From Haberlea rhodopensis (taxonomy: Eukaryota; Streptophyta; Magnoliopsida; Lamiales; Gesneriaceae): 64,000 nucleotides of DNA. The stretch covers positions 11,819,691-11,883,690 of the forward strand of contig CAJQUN010000008.1 in the NCBI GenBank assembly GCA_907163345.1, in the 5' to 3' direction. Below are positions 1-11,520 of this stretch, one piece after another; the stretch's first letter is position 1, and every line of letters begins with the position of its first letter. A model generated the notes under the pieces. It was not told the DNA's origin. It saw only the letters and a list, made by a program, of their open reading frames with translations, and did not search any database. Position numbers and translations under genes: made by a program.

Positions 1-711
1 CTCTAAATTTCAAAAGAATCATGAATTCATTATCCATCAGAATTCACGATAAAAATCTCAGGAAAATTTGATCAATTAACAGTTAATTGAATATTGGACA
101 GATAGAACAATCTAAAATCGGGAAACTAATTAAAACACGATCGAAATCAGCTGCTCAATGAATTTGATGAAAAAATTTTCGGAAAACGATAATAGTTATG
201 TTAGAAATATCAAATTTTTTATGATGGCTTTTATTGCTTGCAATAGGGGTAATTTAGTAATAAAAATAGACCAGTTAGATTAGGGTTTAATAAATTGGAC
301 TTATGTGAAATATGTTTTTCAAAAGATATATTTAGTTGAAAAGAAAATATTTTGCTAGATTTAATTGAAACAAGTTTTGAAAAGTGGTACCATTGTGTAA
401 TTTCCTCTTAATTTTAAAATAATTTTTTTTTAAAACCCGTTGGCCAAACTAATTTTTTTTTTTATAAAAAATTTCAACCGGTTACTGTTCTAATCGAATT
501 GGTAAGCTATCGGTTCTGGATTATTAGAACCGATTTTTATTGGTTCGGAACCGATTATCCCGATTTCGATTCTGAATTGGGTTAATCCGGTCCGGTTAAA
601 GTCTGGGCTGCACCGCCCATTAAGCCACCGTAGCGGGAACTGAACTAACCATTCCTGCCTAGGTCACACACTCGCTGCAATTTAACCACTAAATCTACTC
701 AAATCAAAGAA
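1..711. other. 5' flanking region without a gene
   Basis: AT-rich sequence with no convincing coding region. Between about 475 and 600 short motifs of the type AACCGATT, GAACCGATT and CCGGTT recur in both orientations, a low-complexity pattern common in plant intergenic DNA. The last 110 bases are more GC-rich and lie directly before the Psf2 start codon, so they probably form its promoter and 5' leader. Confidence 0.6.
604..639 (+). promoter_or_regulatory. Candidate site II and E2F motifs of the Psf2 promoter
   Basis: TGGGCT at 604-609 fits the site II consensus TGGGCY, and GCGGGAA at 633-639 is the reverse of TTCCCGC, the core of E2F sites. Both lie 70-110 bases before the ATG at 712. Plant replication genes are commonly driven by E2F and TCP factors through such sites. 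The motifs are visible; their use is inferred, and short motifs of this kind also occur by chance. Confidence 0.35.
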
Positions 712-3705
712 ATGGCTGGCGTAGCTGGGCCCAATGCTTCCGCCTTCTCGGCAGCAGAGGTATCTCTATTTCTCTCACGTTTTTACTGAATATTTCTTTT
801 GATGGTGCATCGATTTTGAATTTTTTTCGATAATTATGCTATTCCGCAGATGGAATTTCTAGCGGAGGATGAAATGATTGAGATTGTACCTAATATGAGG
901 ATGGAACCACTTAATTTCATCTCTGTATGATTCCATAAGTAAATTCGCCTCATTTTGTCCGGATAATTGTTTTTATTTCTGCTCATTATCCAGTCATTAC
1001 TCTTTGGTATTTTTTTTTCCTGGTAATGGATAGGGGGATTTTGGTCCTTTTAGACCGCAAATACCAACTCAAGTGCCACTTTGGCTTGCTGTGTCATTGA
1101 GGAAGAGAGGCAAGTGCACAATTCGGACTCCTGAATGGATGTCTGTGGGTGAGCTGCATCTAAAAAAAACTATTTTTTTCTGTAGAACTTATCTTTGACG
1201 TACAATTAAAATGACACTTCTGCTTCGGTTTTTGAAGTTTTTCTTTACAAACTTGATTGCACTTATTTTTTTCCTTTTGCAATTATGTGCATCTGACTGT
1301 CTTTATGCAATCCTGCTCTGCTAGCCTAACCAGTTGTATGGGATACTAAATATTCTTTCTGCATATCCAGGGTTTGGATACTTTCTATCCGATTAGTCCT
1401 GTGCAGTCAGCATGTTTAATGAAACTAGAAAAATTGTGGCATTAATGCATCATCCTCCTACTAGTTTTGACCCAGATAAGTAAAGCTTCTGTACCAATGA
1501 GCTTGGAAACTATAGAGAATAAATATCTCCAGTTATTCTGTGAAAGTGGACTAATCTCGCCATCAGTGTATGTTACCTCAACATCCCAAGCAACTAGGAA
1601 TTTGGAATTATGTATTTTTACCTCACACTTGCATATGATGTTAACCGAAGTAACCTAGAAAAAGACAGTAACAAAAGGACCGAGTCTGACTTTGGAGAAC
1701 AGACCTTTGTGTGGGAAAACATGAGCTGTGAGAAATATGTGAAGACCATTATAGTGGAAGTACAAAATATGCTAATGTGCCATTTCAATTTGAAAAGGCG
1801 AACAAGTTACCTCACGTTAGACATTAATACACTGCTTCCATCTTTTTTAAGATTACATCGGACCAAACTTAGCACTTAGGAACTAATTGCAAGTTGTAAT
1901 AACTCCTTTTGCTTTCAAGGCTTCTCATGTGGAACGATGTCAATGTTTGTGTAAACTCTATGCTAACTTAGAAGTATGATTTAGGTGCAGACATTCTATT
2001 TTCTGATTAGGCATTTTTGTGTTTAAGTTTTTCTTTTGGTATCTTACTTCACCAGTATAAGGTTGTCTTTTCGGGTTCAATTTTTTTAAATATCTTAGGT
2101 CAAGTTGTAGGAATAGATTTAATATTATTTAATCCCTTTTTCGTTAGAAAAGTTGACACAAGTGCTGGAAGCAGAGCGAGATTCTGAGAAGTTTCAGCCT
2201 TTACCATTTCATTATGTAGAAATATCAAGGCTTCTTTTTGATCAGTAAGTTGATTTACATCTTTTGAGCATTTCCTAGTATATGTTTATGGCTGTTTTTT
2301 AGCATGTTTTTTCTTGAATGCAGTGCTCGGGAAGAGATTCCTGACATATATATGGTAAGTAAAATCGACCAGCTGTTTAGACCTATCATGTTTTAGTAAT
2401 ATTTTCTGTAAACTTGATTTTAATGTCCATGTAGGTTAGGTCTCTTATTGAGGACATTAAGGACGTAAGGTTTCACAAAATTGGGACTGGATTGGAAATT
2501 ATTTCGAAGGAACGCACATATGCACTAAGGGTATGAACTATATGATAGTCCTTTTTCCATTACTAATCAACAGATAGGAATATCGGGCCATGCAGATTTA
2601 CTTTAAATATTAAAGTCGATGATGCCTTGGGGAAAGTGATTTTTTTCAGAAAATTTTTGCAGTTGCACATTTTCATGCTCTATAAATTTTACTTGGAGGA
2701 AACCACTAAAACAACCTTTTTGAAGGAATGAATGCCGTTGATTCTCCATAAGAAATTGAGTTTGTAGCTTTTTTCCTACATCAGCATTTTTTCTGTATTT
2801 TGATTGGGTTTTGGACCCATTGATTGCTATATACAACAAGAAGAAATTGTTTGCTTTGCTAGCTGTTCCCCTCGTTTATAGTGAGACTACTCACTTCATA
2901 TGGGAACTTTTTTTTCAATTTAAACCAGTTCCCTTACCTTGCGAAGATTCAGCGAGCCTTTTGCATTGTGAATACTATGTAATTTGTTCATTGGAACCAC
3001 CTCATCAGAGGTGGTAGTTCGGTGGAAAACACATGCATACATGCAATGTACCTTGTACTTGTTTTTTTGTTACTTACTATGAATTGTGAGTGGAAACAGG
3101 AATATCAATTTGCTGGTAAATTTTGTGCAGATATCACGGGACTGGATTGTTATTTAATTTGGAGATATTAATGTAATTTTATGCTCTCACCCTCTTCACT
3201 GACCCTTGAAATTTCGCAGCTTAAAAATTTGTCTGCTATGGAAGCAAATATAGTTCGCCCATTTGTTACAAGAGCTCTGGAGACCTTTCATAAGCTTGGC
3301 AGTTCTGAGATGATACAAGAATCAGACCACATATCTAATAGACAGCCCCAGGCAAACAATCGTGGGACTAGAGTAAGTTTTCCTCTTATGCTTTTCATCT
3401 CTCCTACCTCAGAACTTGAAGTTTTCCATTCTACAAAATGAATCAATTTAATTTTTTTATATTGCCATTGTCGTATTCTTTTGACGAAAATAGACTCAAC
3501 AAATCACTAAAGTAAAAGTTTTCTTTTGTGAAATGCCAATCTCATGGATCTTTTGCTTCTCTTCTCTTCATCTTATTCGAAGCGTAATTCTTTTGGGTCA
3601 CAAATTCACAGTTGATTTGCTTGCTTCAAATTTTTGTAACCCATGATATTGTTAATTTAAACTCTTGCTTCTTTTGATGTTCAGCGGCAACTTAAAGATA
3701 GATGA
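712..3705 (+). CDS. PSF2: GINS complex subunit 2 (Psf2), eight exons
   Basis: Subunit of the GINS tetramer, which joins MCM2-7 and Cdc45 as the CMG replicative helicase in the nucleus. Exons read by hand: 712-759, 850-924, 1034-1148, 2148-2244, 2324-2354, 2435-2530, 3220-3372, 3685-3705; all introns are GT-AG and the phases join without a break. The product is 210 residues, close to the roughly 185-210 usual for the family. Exon 2 begins MEFLAEDEMIEIVP and exon 3 begins GDFGPFRP followed by VPLWLAVSLRKRGKC, the conserved N-terminal motifs of Psf2. Exon 7 carries LSAMEANIVRPFVTRALE, matching the conserved C-terminal helix. The ATG at 712 opens a 16-residue first exon and is the only suitable start. 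No neighbouring gene shares its function. It looks intact. Confidence 0.93.
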
Positions 3706-4789
3706 GCGAATCTGTAGATGTTGTGAAAATATATATGAACCCGCAGTGACTGAGTTCGTGCTACCAGTAAAGCGCTTCTTTGCTTCTATTTATTTTCCTG
3801 CTGAAACATTTCAGTGAGAGAGCCTACCTGTTGACATTGATTTCATCCGTTCACTTCGAACAGAAAATATTGAAGACTAGTGTTATTTAGCTATATGTAT
3901 GCATTGTGCACGCTTCTCATAAATGCTGAAAATTTGCTGTGTAAACAAATTGACAATTGCTTCCACTTTTAATACCAAAATGTGCTTCTAATGGTATTAC
4001 ACTTTCGGTATATAAATTGAGGTGTAACATTGTCACTATAATTTTTCTCAGATAACTGCGAATATTTTAGAGTGCGGGACAAAATCTTGCTCAGAATGAT
4101 TTGTTGAAATTTGCTCGAGAAATACATGTTAAATTCTTAAATCTCAATCATAAATTTAGAGTCAACGAATATGTAACTCACAACCTTTTTTTCACTTTAA
4201 CATATGATAAAATCACGAACAGATATTTGGATGATGGTCTTTTCAAATATATACTGAAAATAGATTTTATAACAATATTATTTTTAGTTTCCTATTCATG
4301 ATTTTCCCATCACTCCTAGCCCCTAGGGATAACATCTTCAGAGCCTCCAAAAAGAAGTTGTGATTCCTTAAATATAAAAAAAGAAGTCATGATCGAATTT
4401 CCTACTCCATGGAAATGTGATCAAAGCCTGGCCCTAGTAGTTTTTGTCGGTTCAGCAGTTGCTACTTCCATGGACAGTGCCCTATGGGTTATAGATATCA
4501 TTGAAACAGAATATTCTCATCCAACGGTTGATCTGTCTTAAGGGCCCTTAAAGACAATATCTATCAAACCATTTTTGCCCTTGCTTGACTAGGGCCCCAT
4601 ACTTTATATCCTTTAGAGTCTTTTATGGATCCCGAGTTGGGGATAGAGTTGTGGCTTATTCGGCCCTATATTACAATTCATTCTCGGGCATAGTTGTTCA
4701 TGAAAGGTGGCATTGGACATCTATCAGCGGCGAGACTTGCACCCGAGCCAGAGGTCATCCAATTGTGATTGGGTCTACCTGATGGAATG

Positions 4790-4844
<55 letters not shown>

Positions 4845-5155
4845 AATAAAATAAAGTAACTTTAATTTTCGTAATACTAGTTTTCATTTTAACGATGATA
4901 CATCGAACAAACCACTATATCATTTTACTTATACAATAGGGATTTAAGTGGCAGTTGTGGAATTACACGATTTGATACATCATCTACGTCTAAGTTATCA
5001 AACCAGCTTTTAGTTGGGCAATTGGTCTACTGCGGAAAACTACCACGCCAAACCTTTTCTTTGGGGAGTTAGGAATATATATAAATATCAATTTCGACTC
5101 TACGTCCACTCATCACTTATATTAATTTATAAAGAATATATATATATATATATAT
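3706..5155. other. 3' flank of Psf2 and unassigned intergenic DNA
   Basis: About the first 300 bases are probably the Psf2 3' untranslated region. The rest is AT-rich with only short open frames that match nothing I recognise. The stretch 4560-4790 is more GC-rich and could be transposon debris, but no ends are visible. An (AT)n run lies at 4792-4840 and a shorter one at 5136-5156, immediately before the recognisable part of the C1 LTR. Confidence 0.5.
4792..4840. repeat. (AT)n microsatellite
   Basis: An uninterrupted run of alternating A and T of about 49 bases. On the minus strand it reads as an artificial Tyr-Ile repeat. Confidence 0.95.
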
Positions 5156-5518
5156 TAAAAGCCAATGAGTCAATAGTTGAACATTTAGGCCCCAAGAATC
5201 CTAGCCAAAATGAGATTCAAACTCATCTATAAATAAGTGATTCATCTCTAGGGTTATAGACACAATTCCAATACTCTCATAAAACGCTCACATCAACTAG
5301 CACTGGTGTTGGCCTGAAGATCTGGTCAGGTTGATTGGACTCGAGGGATCAATGCTAACAGATTTATGTCGCTGAACTGTAATCACTTTTCGTGCATTAT
5401 ATTTGATATTTGCATGTTAATATATGAATCAGGCACAATCGTCCGTCCCCGGGTCTAAATATGTTTATGTTTATTTTCGCTGCATTTGTATCTCATGTCG
5501 GGGGAAGGAAACCCAACA
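5156..5518 (+). repeat. 5' LTR of copia element C1 (left end unclear)
   Basis: The segment aligns with 19498-19764: shared landmarks are the ATCTATAAATAAGTGATTCA stretch, CACATCAACTAGCAC and GGTTGATTGGACTCGAGGGA. It ends in CCCAACA at 5518 and is followed after one base by TGGTATCAGAGCC (5520-5532), a primer site complementary to the 3' end of initiator tRNA-Met. ATCTATAAATA may serve as the promoter TATA element. The left end is lost in or masked by an AT repeat, so the true LTR start is not defined. Confidence 0.75.
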
Positions 5519-5532
5519 ATGGTATCAGAGCC

Positions 5533-6474
5533 AGTTTGCGCTTTGATTCATGTATTCAATAATTAATTTTAATTAGATCGTTTCCACGTGATAATAATCG
5601 TGTTGGATTTTTAGAAATTACACAGTCTGGAAAAATATAGAGTTGATTAAAATGAGTTTTAATCGAGACCCAGAAACCCATCGCCGAAAAACCAACAGTA
5701 TCATCGCTCATGGAGGCGGTGCGGTGGCACGGAGGAGAAACCGTTTCTTCGCCGCCTTGCGCATTCCCGAACTGAAATAAAGTGCACAAGTTGATCTGTA
5801 TGCGGGACTAGAGCGACCATATGCAATTGTTGCTCACGAAATCGTTCGATCCTCATTGAAGGTCGAGCAGCAAGGGTGCCATGTTTTCTGCGATTGTTGC
5901 AGGTAAAGATCGCACGAGCCAAATGAAAGATGAGCACGACTCTGATCTTCGTGACGATCTCCAGATCTCATGAGTGACGCCCGGTTGCGGAGTAGGCGAC
6001 GCCGCGAGCTAGGGTTTCTGAAACCCTAGCCGGCACTGCTGGTTCATGTTCTATAAAGATGGGTGGTGCGACGGCGATGTGGAGACGCGCGGCCTGGAGA
6101 AAGAAAGGCGGCGCGAGCAAACCCTAATCTTGAAGCCCTAATTTTCGATTTAAGATGGAAGATGAATAGTGTTTTTCGGGAAAAAAAATTTATTTTCATA
6201 AATTCGAAAATAGGTATTTTTGGATTGAAATTGATTTTTTATTTGGATCCAAATTGTTTGGAGTTCATAAATTATTTTTGAGTCATTTTAGATGTTTTTT
6301 CGGATAAAATTTTTGGAACAATAAATCATGATGCTTAATTGGAGATGGAGCACCAAGAATCAAGACATGTATAATGGAAGCAAAATGTAATATAATTGTA
6401 TTGCATACCTACATCACCTTAGACAGACCTGTGATCCATGTTTTGGCGGATCAATTAGGAGAGACCGTAATTGT
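5533..6474 (+). other. C1 leader sequence after the primer site
   Basis: Non-coding sequence with stops in all frames. It is GC-rich around 5690-6130, then AT-rich. The segment 6335-6470, with GATGGAGCACCAAGAATCAA, looks like the leader of copia elements of this type, from memory of such elements rather than from a search. No gag start can be defended here. Confidence 0.4.
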
Positions 6475-8790
6475 AAGGCCTCGTTACTAATTAATTATTA
6501 TTAATCACGAGTTAGCAAACCCGGGTAATTAAATGTTGAGACTACCAATTAAGGTGTTCCAGATCACAACACTTTATTTTAATTGGGATAAAATACATCA
6601 AAATATGCATGTATTTATGCAAATAATTGGCCAACGCCTTGCCAATTACATAATCAAACACCATCAAGGACACTTGGATGAACCTAGCTTTTAAATCATT
6701 AAAAAACTCTAATTTTTCTCCTAGTTTTCAACGCCCACTATCATCCATTTATTGCATGAATTTGGTCATTTCTAAGTTACAAATAATCAGATTGTCCCTT
6801 TTAATTTTCGAAAACAAAATTCCTCCCAAAATTCTTGAGGAAAAATGATGAACACTTCCATGCAACACAAAAATTGAAGAGGATTTGGGGTAAGGAGCAA
6901 GATACCTCAAGGAATTTCAAAGATGAAGTCTTGAGTTAGCTATGGATGGATGATTTCTTGAATCTTCAAGGATATAATTCCTTTTCACTCTAGTTTTAGT
7001 TAGTTTTGTTGATTAGAACCGAAAATTTAAGTCGAAACAAGAAGATTTCGAGTTCAAATTGTTATAACAGAATCTGCAGAAAGTTGTGTTTCTTTAACCT
7101 TCGAATTTGACTTTGAGCAAAACATAAAAGTTGTAGATCTTCAAATTTTATGCGGTTTTAATAAACAATGCATGCGGTTTAGAGTTAAAATGAGTGAGTT
7201 ATGCTCATTTTACTTTATGTGCTCATTTTGAGTCTTGCATGTACTTATAATGCACATGCAGTACGATTTTCAAAGTTTTGACAAAATTGTGTTCCGATTT
7301 TGAAGTATAGATGAATAGGAATGTTGTAGATCTTTGAATTCTCTTCATTTTTTTTTATTTTTAAAAAAGGACTCATTTTGGACTTATATGGAATGAGTTA
7401 CGAATTTTATACTAATAGTGCACATTCTGAGCTCTGCATGTGGGCGAAAATACCCATACAGTATGTATTCAGATTCCTGAGCATTTTTGTCTAGGAATTC
7501 TGGAAAATGTCTAGAAATAAGAGTTGCAGTCCTTTGAGTTGGCTGTTATGTGCCACCAGAATCACTCAATTTGGATTTGAAACGAAAAAGTTATAGTATT
7601 TTTACTAGCATTTCTCAAGCTGGAAAACATATTTTTAATGCTACATTTTTAGTGTTCATACTCTTTTTAGATGGATGAACCATCTTGACATCATAAAAGA
7701 TGAAATGTATTACTTTGCGTTTTTTAACTTTGAGTACTAGAATCGAGTCATTTTGACATCATATGAATTTATAATGATTTTCTAAAAAATGGGTCAGGCT
7801 GGAAATTTAAAGAAACTCGCTTAGAACTTGAATTTGGTTCAATGCATTACTTGAACACTTAGTGTCATTTTGGAATTTACATGATCAGGTTAATAGATTC
7901 CGGGGTTGATTCGAGGAGTACTCGGTAGATTAACTTTGGTATGAGGCATGTAGAAATGAGTTTTATCACGACGTCTGGCAAAGACGTGTAATGATGCCAA
8001 TGTATGATCTTATATATCATTACTTGATGTAAATGTGATATTTGATTTCTTATGTGAATTGCATGAAATATTGACTTTCACATGAGATTGCATGACATAT
8101 TGAGTTGCATATGTCACATGATGCATAGATGATTCATTGGCAATATAATATTGACTTTTCTACTTCCTTGATACCCTTTGATTATGATTGAGATATATAA
8201 GTGTCATGGGGACGCTGGACACGACGATGACAGACAGTTTAGGTAGCAATTGTAGTTACGCGCGTTGTCGCCTGACCTAGACACGAGGGATGCTGGGCAT
8301 GGCGATGGAGGAGATATGTCGCGCGATGTCGCCACCCTCTGCTCGATCTTGATATTTATTGATGATACCTTCCTTTGGACTCCGATATTTGGTATCTTGA
8401 TATTTCATTCTTTGTACCCATTCATGCATCGCATTTATACATGGTATGCATTGCATGATACTTTGTCATTCTTGACGTGATTTTATTTATTTCTCGTACT
8501 GGGGTACTGACCCCCGTTGTGGGGGCTGTCATGTCTTTTGTTGTTGGGCATGACATGATTTGCAGGAAGACAATGTTCTGTTGTTCCCGGTGATGCAAAT
8601 AGAGATAACCGAGCTCCATTATGTGCTCGGGTTTAGGCACGGTTTTCTCTTCCCAGTAGTATCACTTAACTTTTTAATAAAATAAATTATCGGGGTATGC
8701 CCCACGTATGTTGTATTTGGTATATAACACTTTCAAAGACTTTACATGTTATGATGAATAATGACTGCTGTATTGTCTGCTAACGGAACA
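6475..8790 (+). repeat. Long-LTR-like sequence related to the solo LTR at 23641
   Basis: A gene-free stretch that begins with TGTAAGGCCTCGTTACTAAT and resembles in layout the LTR starting TGTAATGCCCGAG at 23641. The clearest match is 8270-8420 against 25630-25760: ACACGAGGGATG, then a Cys-less GTCG-rich block, then TTGATGATACCTTCCTTTGG followed by the ATATTTGGTATCTTGA segment. A GC-rich inverted repeat, CCCCCGTTGTGGGGG, lies near 8511. Repeated partly related segments (GCTCATTTT..., GCACATTCTGAGCTCTGCATG) occur at 7200-7450. Neither a clean end nor a target duplication could be found. Confidence 0.45.
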
Positions 8791-8854
8791 ATGGAATGAA
8801 TCAAATTGGTGGGGCGGATCGAACAATGAAATAAAATGGGTGAAAATTGTTCTG

Positions 8855-9015
8855 GAATTGTCGATCGATCGGCTATAATTCTCGATATATCGCCCACGGT
8901 TTAAAAAGAAATTTTTTTTCTGGCATTGTCGATCGATCGAGATTTTAAGCTCGATCGATCGAGAGAGGTTGACAAAAGAAAAAAAATTTATATCTCGCTC
9001 AATCGATCGAGCAAC
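8855..9015. repeat. Cluster of GATCGATC palindromes
   Basis: TCGATCGATCG or a one-base variant occurs at about 8860, 8928, 8951 and 9000, with a related TCGATATATCG at 8882. The same kind of palindrome marks the LTRs at 10126 and 14591. The cluster lies in the leader of the degenerate coding region at 9518. Confidence 0.7.
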
Positions 9016-9517
9016 AGATAATTTTGTTTTTTAAGATCGATATCAGCAGAATTCTCACATCTTCTCAGAATATTTTCGAAGAACAAAAAATTGATTTTTG
9101 CCCTAATCTCCAAATTCCCTCTTTAATCTTTCCAACAACTCAAAGATCTCACAATATATGCTGCAGAGTTTCTTCTAATTACACTTTTTGTCACAGATTT
9201 GAAGATTCAAGAGCTGGATTGGGGCAATTTCATCACAAAGAAGAACTCAAGCCAAATCTACAATTTCATCTAGATTGTCAAAATTCCATGGTATTTGGCT
9301 TCAACCTTTCTACATATCCATATATCAGTGCATATTTTTTTGTTTGGGTATACAAAGATTGGATTTGTGGTGTATTGGGTGAAGATGAGTTAATTGATTA
9401 GCTAAGTTTGGGAGAATTGAGTATTGGTTGTAGATTGTTGGTGAGTTGTGTGAAATACTTGTTGAGGTTGGGATTGAAGCGGGGTGAATTGTGAACTGAA
9501 AAAAAAAAAAAAACATA

Positions 9518-10125
9518 ATGGCTCCCAAGAAAAAACAGAAGCAAGTCGAAGCCGCCACTTCGTCTCAAGATTATGATGAGCTTAGATTTGTGAATTCGTA
9601 GCAGCGGAATTATACCCCAGCTATCACCAAAAACCCCTCAGTCGCGAAAGGGGAATGAACATTGATCGACTTGAATGCCCCGTGATTCAAGAAGCAAGCG
9701 ACGAGGTTGGTTTGAGTTTATTCAACAGCCTATTGATGCGGTGGTCCCTGTTGTGTGGGAATTCTATACAAACTTAAGGACTGTCCACCGAGATTCAAGG
9801 GAGGTTGTGTATGTACGGCGTAAAGATGTGGAGTTTGATCAATTCAAAATTAATGTAATTTTTCGGATGCCTTCAATAAAAGACAGTGAGTACAAAGCTT
9901 TCAGGAAGAGCCAAATCAACTACGATGAGGTACACTTTGTTATCAGTGTTGAGGGGACTGATTGGCAAAGGAACAACAATGGAGAGCCCCAGTTGGTCCT
10001 AAAGAAATATTTGAAACCGGAGGCACAAGCATGGTTTACTTTCATAGACTCCCGGATCATGCCATCGACCCACACTTCTGAGGTCACCAAGGAGAGAGCT
10101 GCCCTGGTATTTGCCATACTCACTG
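9518..10125 (+). pseudogene. Broken fragment resembling the putative plant transposon protein domain (PF20167-like)
   Basis: The ATG at 9518 follows a poly-A tract and opens a lysine-rich start (MAPKKKQKQVEAATS), which meets a TAG after 27 codons. A second frame from 9675 stays open to 10128 and reads RGWFEFIQQPIDAVVPVVWE near its start, then VRRKDVEFDQFKINVIFRMP. This pattern (W-x2-F, P-x-A, VV-x-EFY, IN-x-x-F) matches what I remember of the plant transposon protein domain found in large retrotransposon derivatives. A frameshift separates the two parts, and the frame is cut off by the LTR beginning at 10126, where translation runs only two codons further. The family assignment is from memory; the truncation is seen directly. 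Confidence 0.5.
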
Positions 10126-10837
10126 TGTGATGCCCGGGAGTTATTGATGTTAATCCCGGAGTGATAATGATCATTTATGGATTTCAATTGTAGCAGTTAT
10201 GAATTAACTACGGTATTGGGACTCCCGAGGATTTTAAATCCTATATTTGGAGTCGTGGGATCCAAGGGATGAGATTGTATTCTCATCGTAGTGATAACCT
10301 TGGAATTTGGTTTTTGGTAGGATCTGGGGTCCGGAGTACTTTGTATTGGGGCTGATAATGGGAATTGAGGTTGGAGAGATAATTATTGAAAACAGATGAT
10401 TTTTAATGAGTCATGATGTATTTTTGGATGACTCGGGATTTTGGAGTTTTTGTACTATATATACCAAGTGGACTCGGTGTTCGATCGTTTGGATCTCATT
10501 TCTCTCACTCCCACTAGCGCTCCCCCATTTCCCCCAACCCTTCCCTCTTTTCTCCCTTGATGAAAAATCGATGGGTGCTCGACTTGGGAGCCGAATTTCT
10601 CGAAGATAATAAGGTATTATCCATCCCCTCGCATTTATCTTCGATTTGATAGTGCTATTGTGGTGTTTGGGAAGGATTTGAGTTGGGTTTAAGAAATTGG
10701 TTTTTAAAAGATTTTTGGGTTGTTGTATTTTGGGGTTGATTTATAGCCCATTGTTAAGGATTTATGTTGTATGGGGTGTGAGGATTGTTGTTGGGGAAAA
10801 TTTTGCAAGAAAAACGCCATTTTTGACTGATACAGGT

Positions 10838-11070
10838 CGAGGCGATCGATCCCTAGGGCGGGGTGATCGATCGCCGCGACGTTGGTGGAATTTTAAGGAA
10901 CACGAACAGTGAGGCGATCGACCGCCTCAAAGGAAGCGATCGATCGCCATGATGTAGTAGCCAAATTACACTGAGTGGCGACCGATCGCCTGGAATGGAG
11001 CGATCGATCGCCCGTGCCTATTTTTGAGAGGCGATCGATCATCTGAGATGAAGCAATCGGTCGCCAATGC
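10838..11070. repeat. GCGATCGATCGC palindrome cluster in LTR copy 1
   Basis: At least eight perfect or near-perfect copies of the 12-base palindrome GCGATCGATCGC occur in about 230 bases, spaced 20-40 bases apart. Variants such as GGCGATCGACCGCC and GGCGACCGATCGCC are themselves nearly palindromic. The sequence context between copies is not repeated. Confidence 0.85.
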
Positions 11071-11399
11071 CTGCTTTTTGGGGAATTATTTCGTGATTGA
11101 GTTTTCGATGCATGCTTCGCCCGGGGCCTTTTAAAATGGTTAATCGTCATAGATCGACGATATATTTGGGGATTGTGATCGTGCTTGGGCACGTGGATTG
11201 CATGCTTGAAATTAATTGTGAATTACTATTGTGTTTAGCACGAAATTCATCGGGTCATGGGACCAAGGCAAGTTTGATTCTGTCTACGGAATTATAAGGT
11301 ACGTATGACGTACGAGCATAGCCTTTTACATTATTGCAACTGTGAAATGCATGGTTAGTTGTATTTGCAATAAATGAATATATATATATTGAGAATTAT

Positions 11400-11520
11400 A
11401 TGGTGCCGCTTTTGAGCGAGCAATGACTGGATGATGTCGCTGTTGAGCGAACATCGGTTATGATGCCGCCGCTGTTGAGCGTGCGTGAGACTAAAATGAC
11501 GCTATTGTAGAGCGAGCGAT
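11400..11520. repeat. CCGCT...AGCG hairpin units in LTR copy 1
   Basis: Four consecutive short inverted repeats of the type GCCGCTGTTGAGCG, with a 3-6 base loop, are spaced about 35 bases apart. Matching units occur in the second LTR at 15985-16075, and longer-loop versions fill the internal region after 12780. Confidence 0.75.

Noticed and set aside
4560..4790. Possible gene fragment in a GC-richer stretch
   Set aside because: Short frame without recognisable motifs and no splice context.
4678..4887. Tyr-Ile repeat frame on minus
   Set aside because: Translation of the (AT)n microsatellite.
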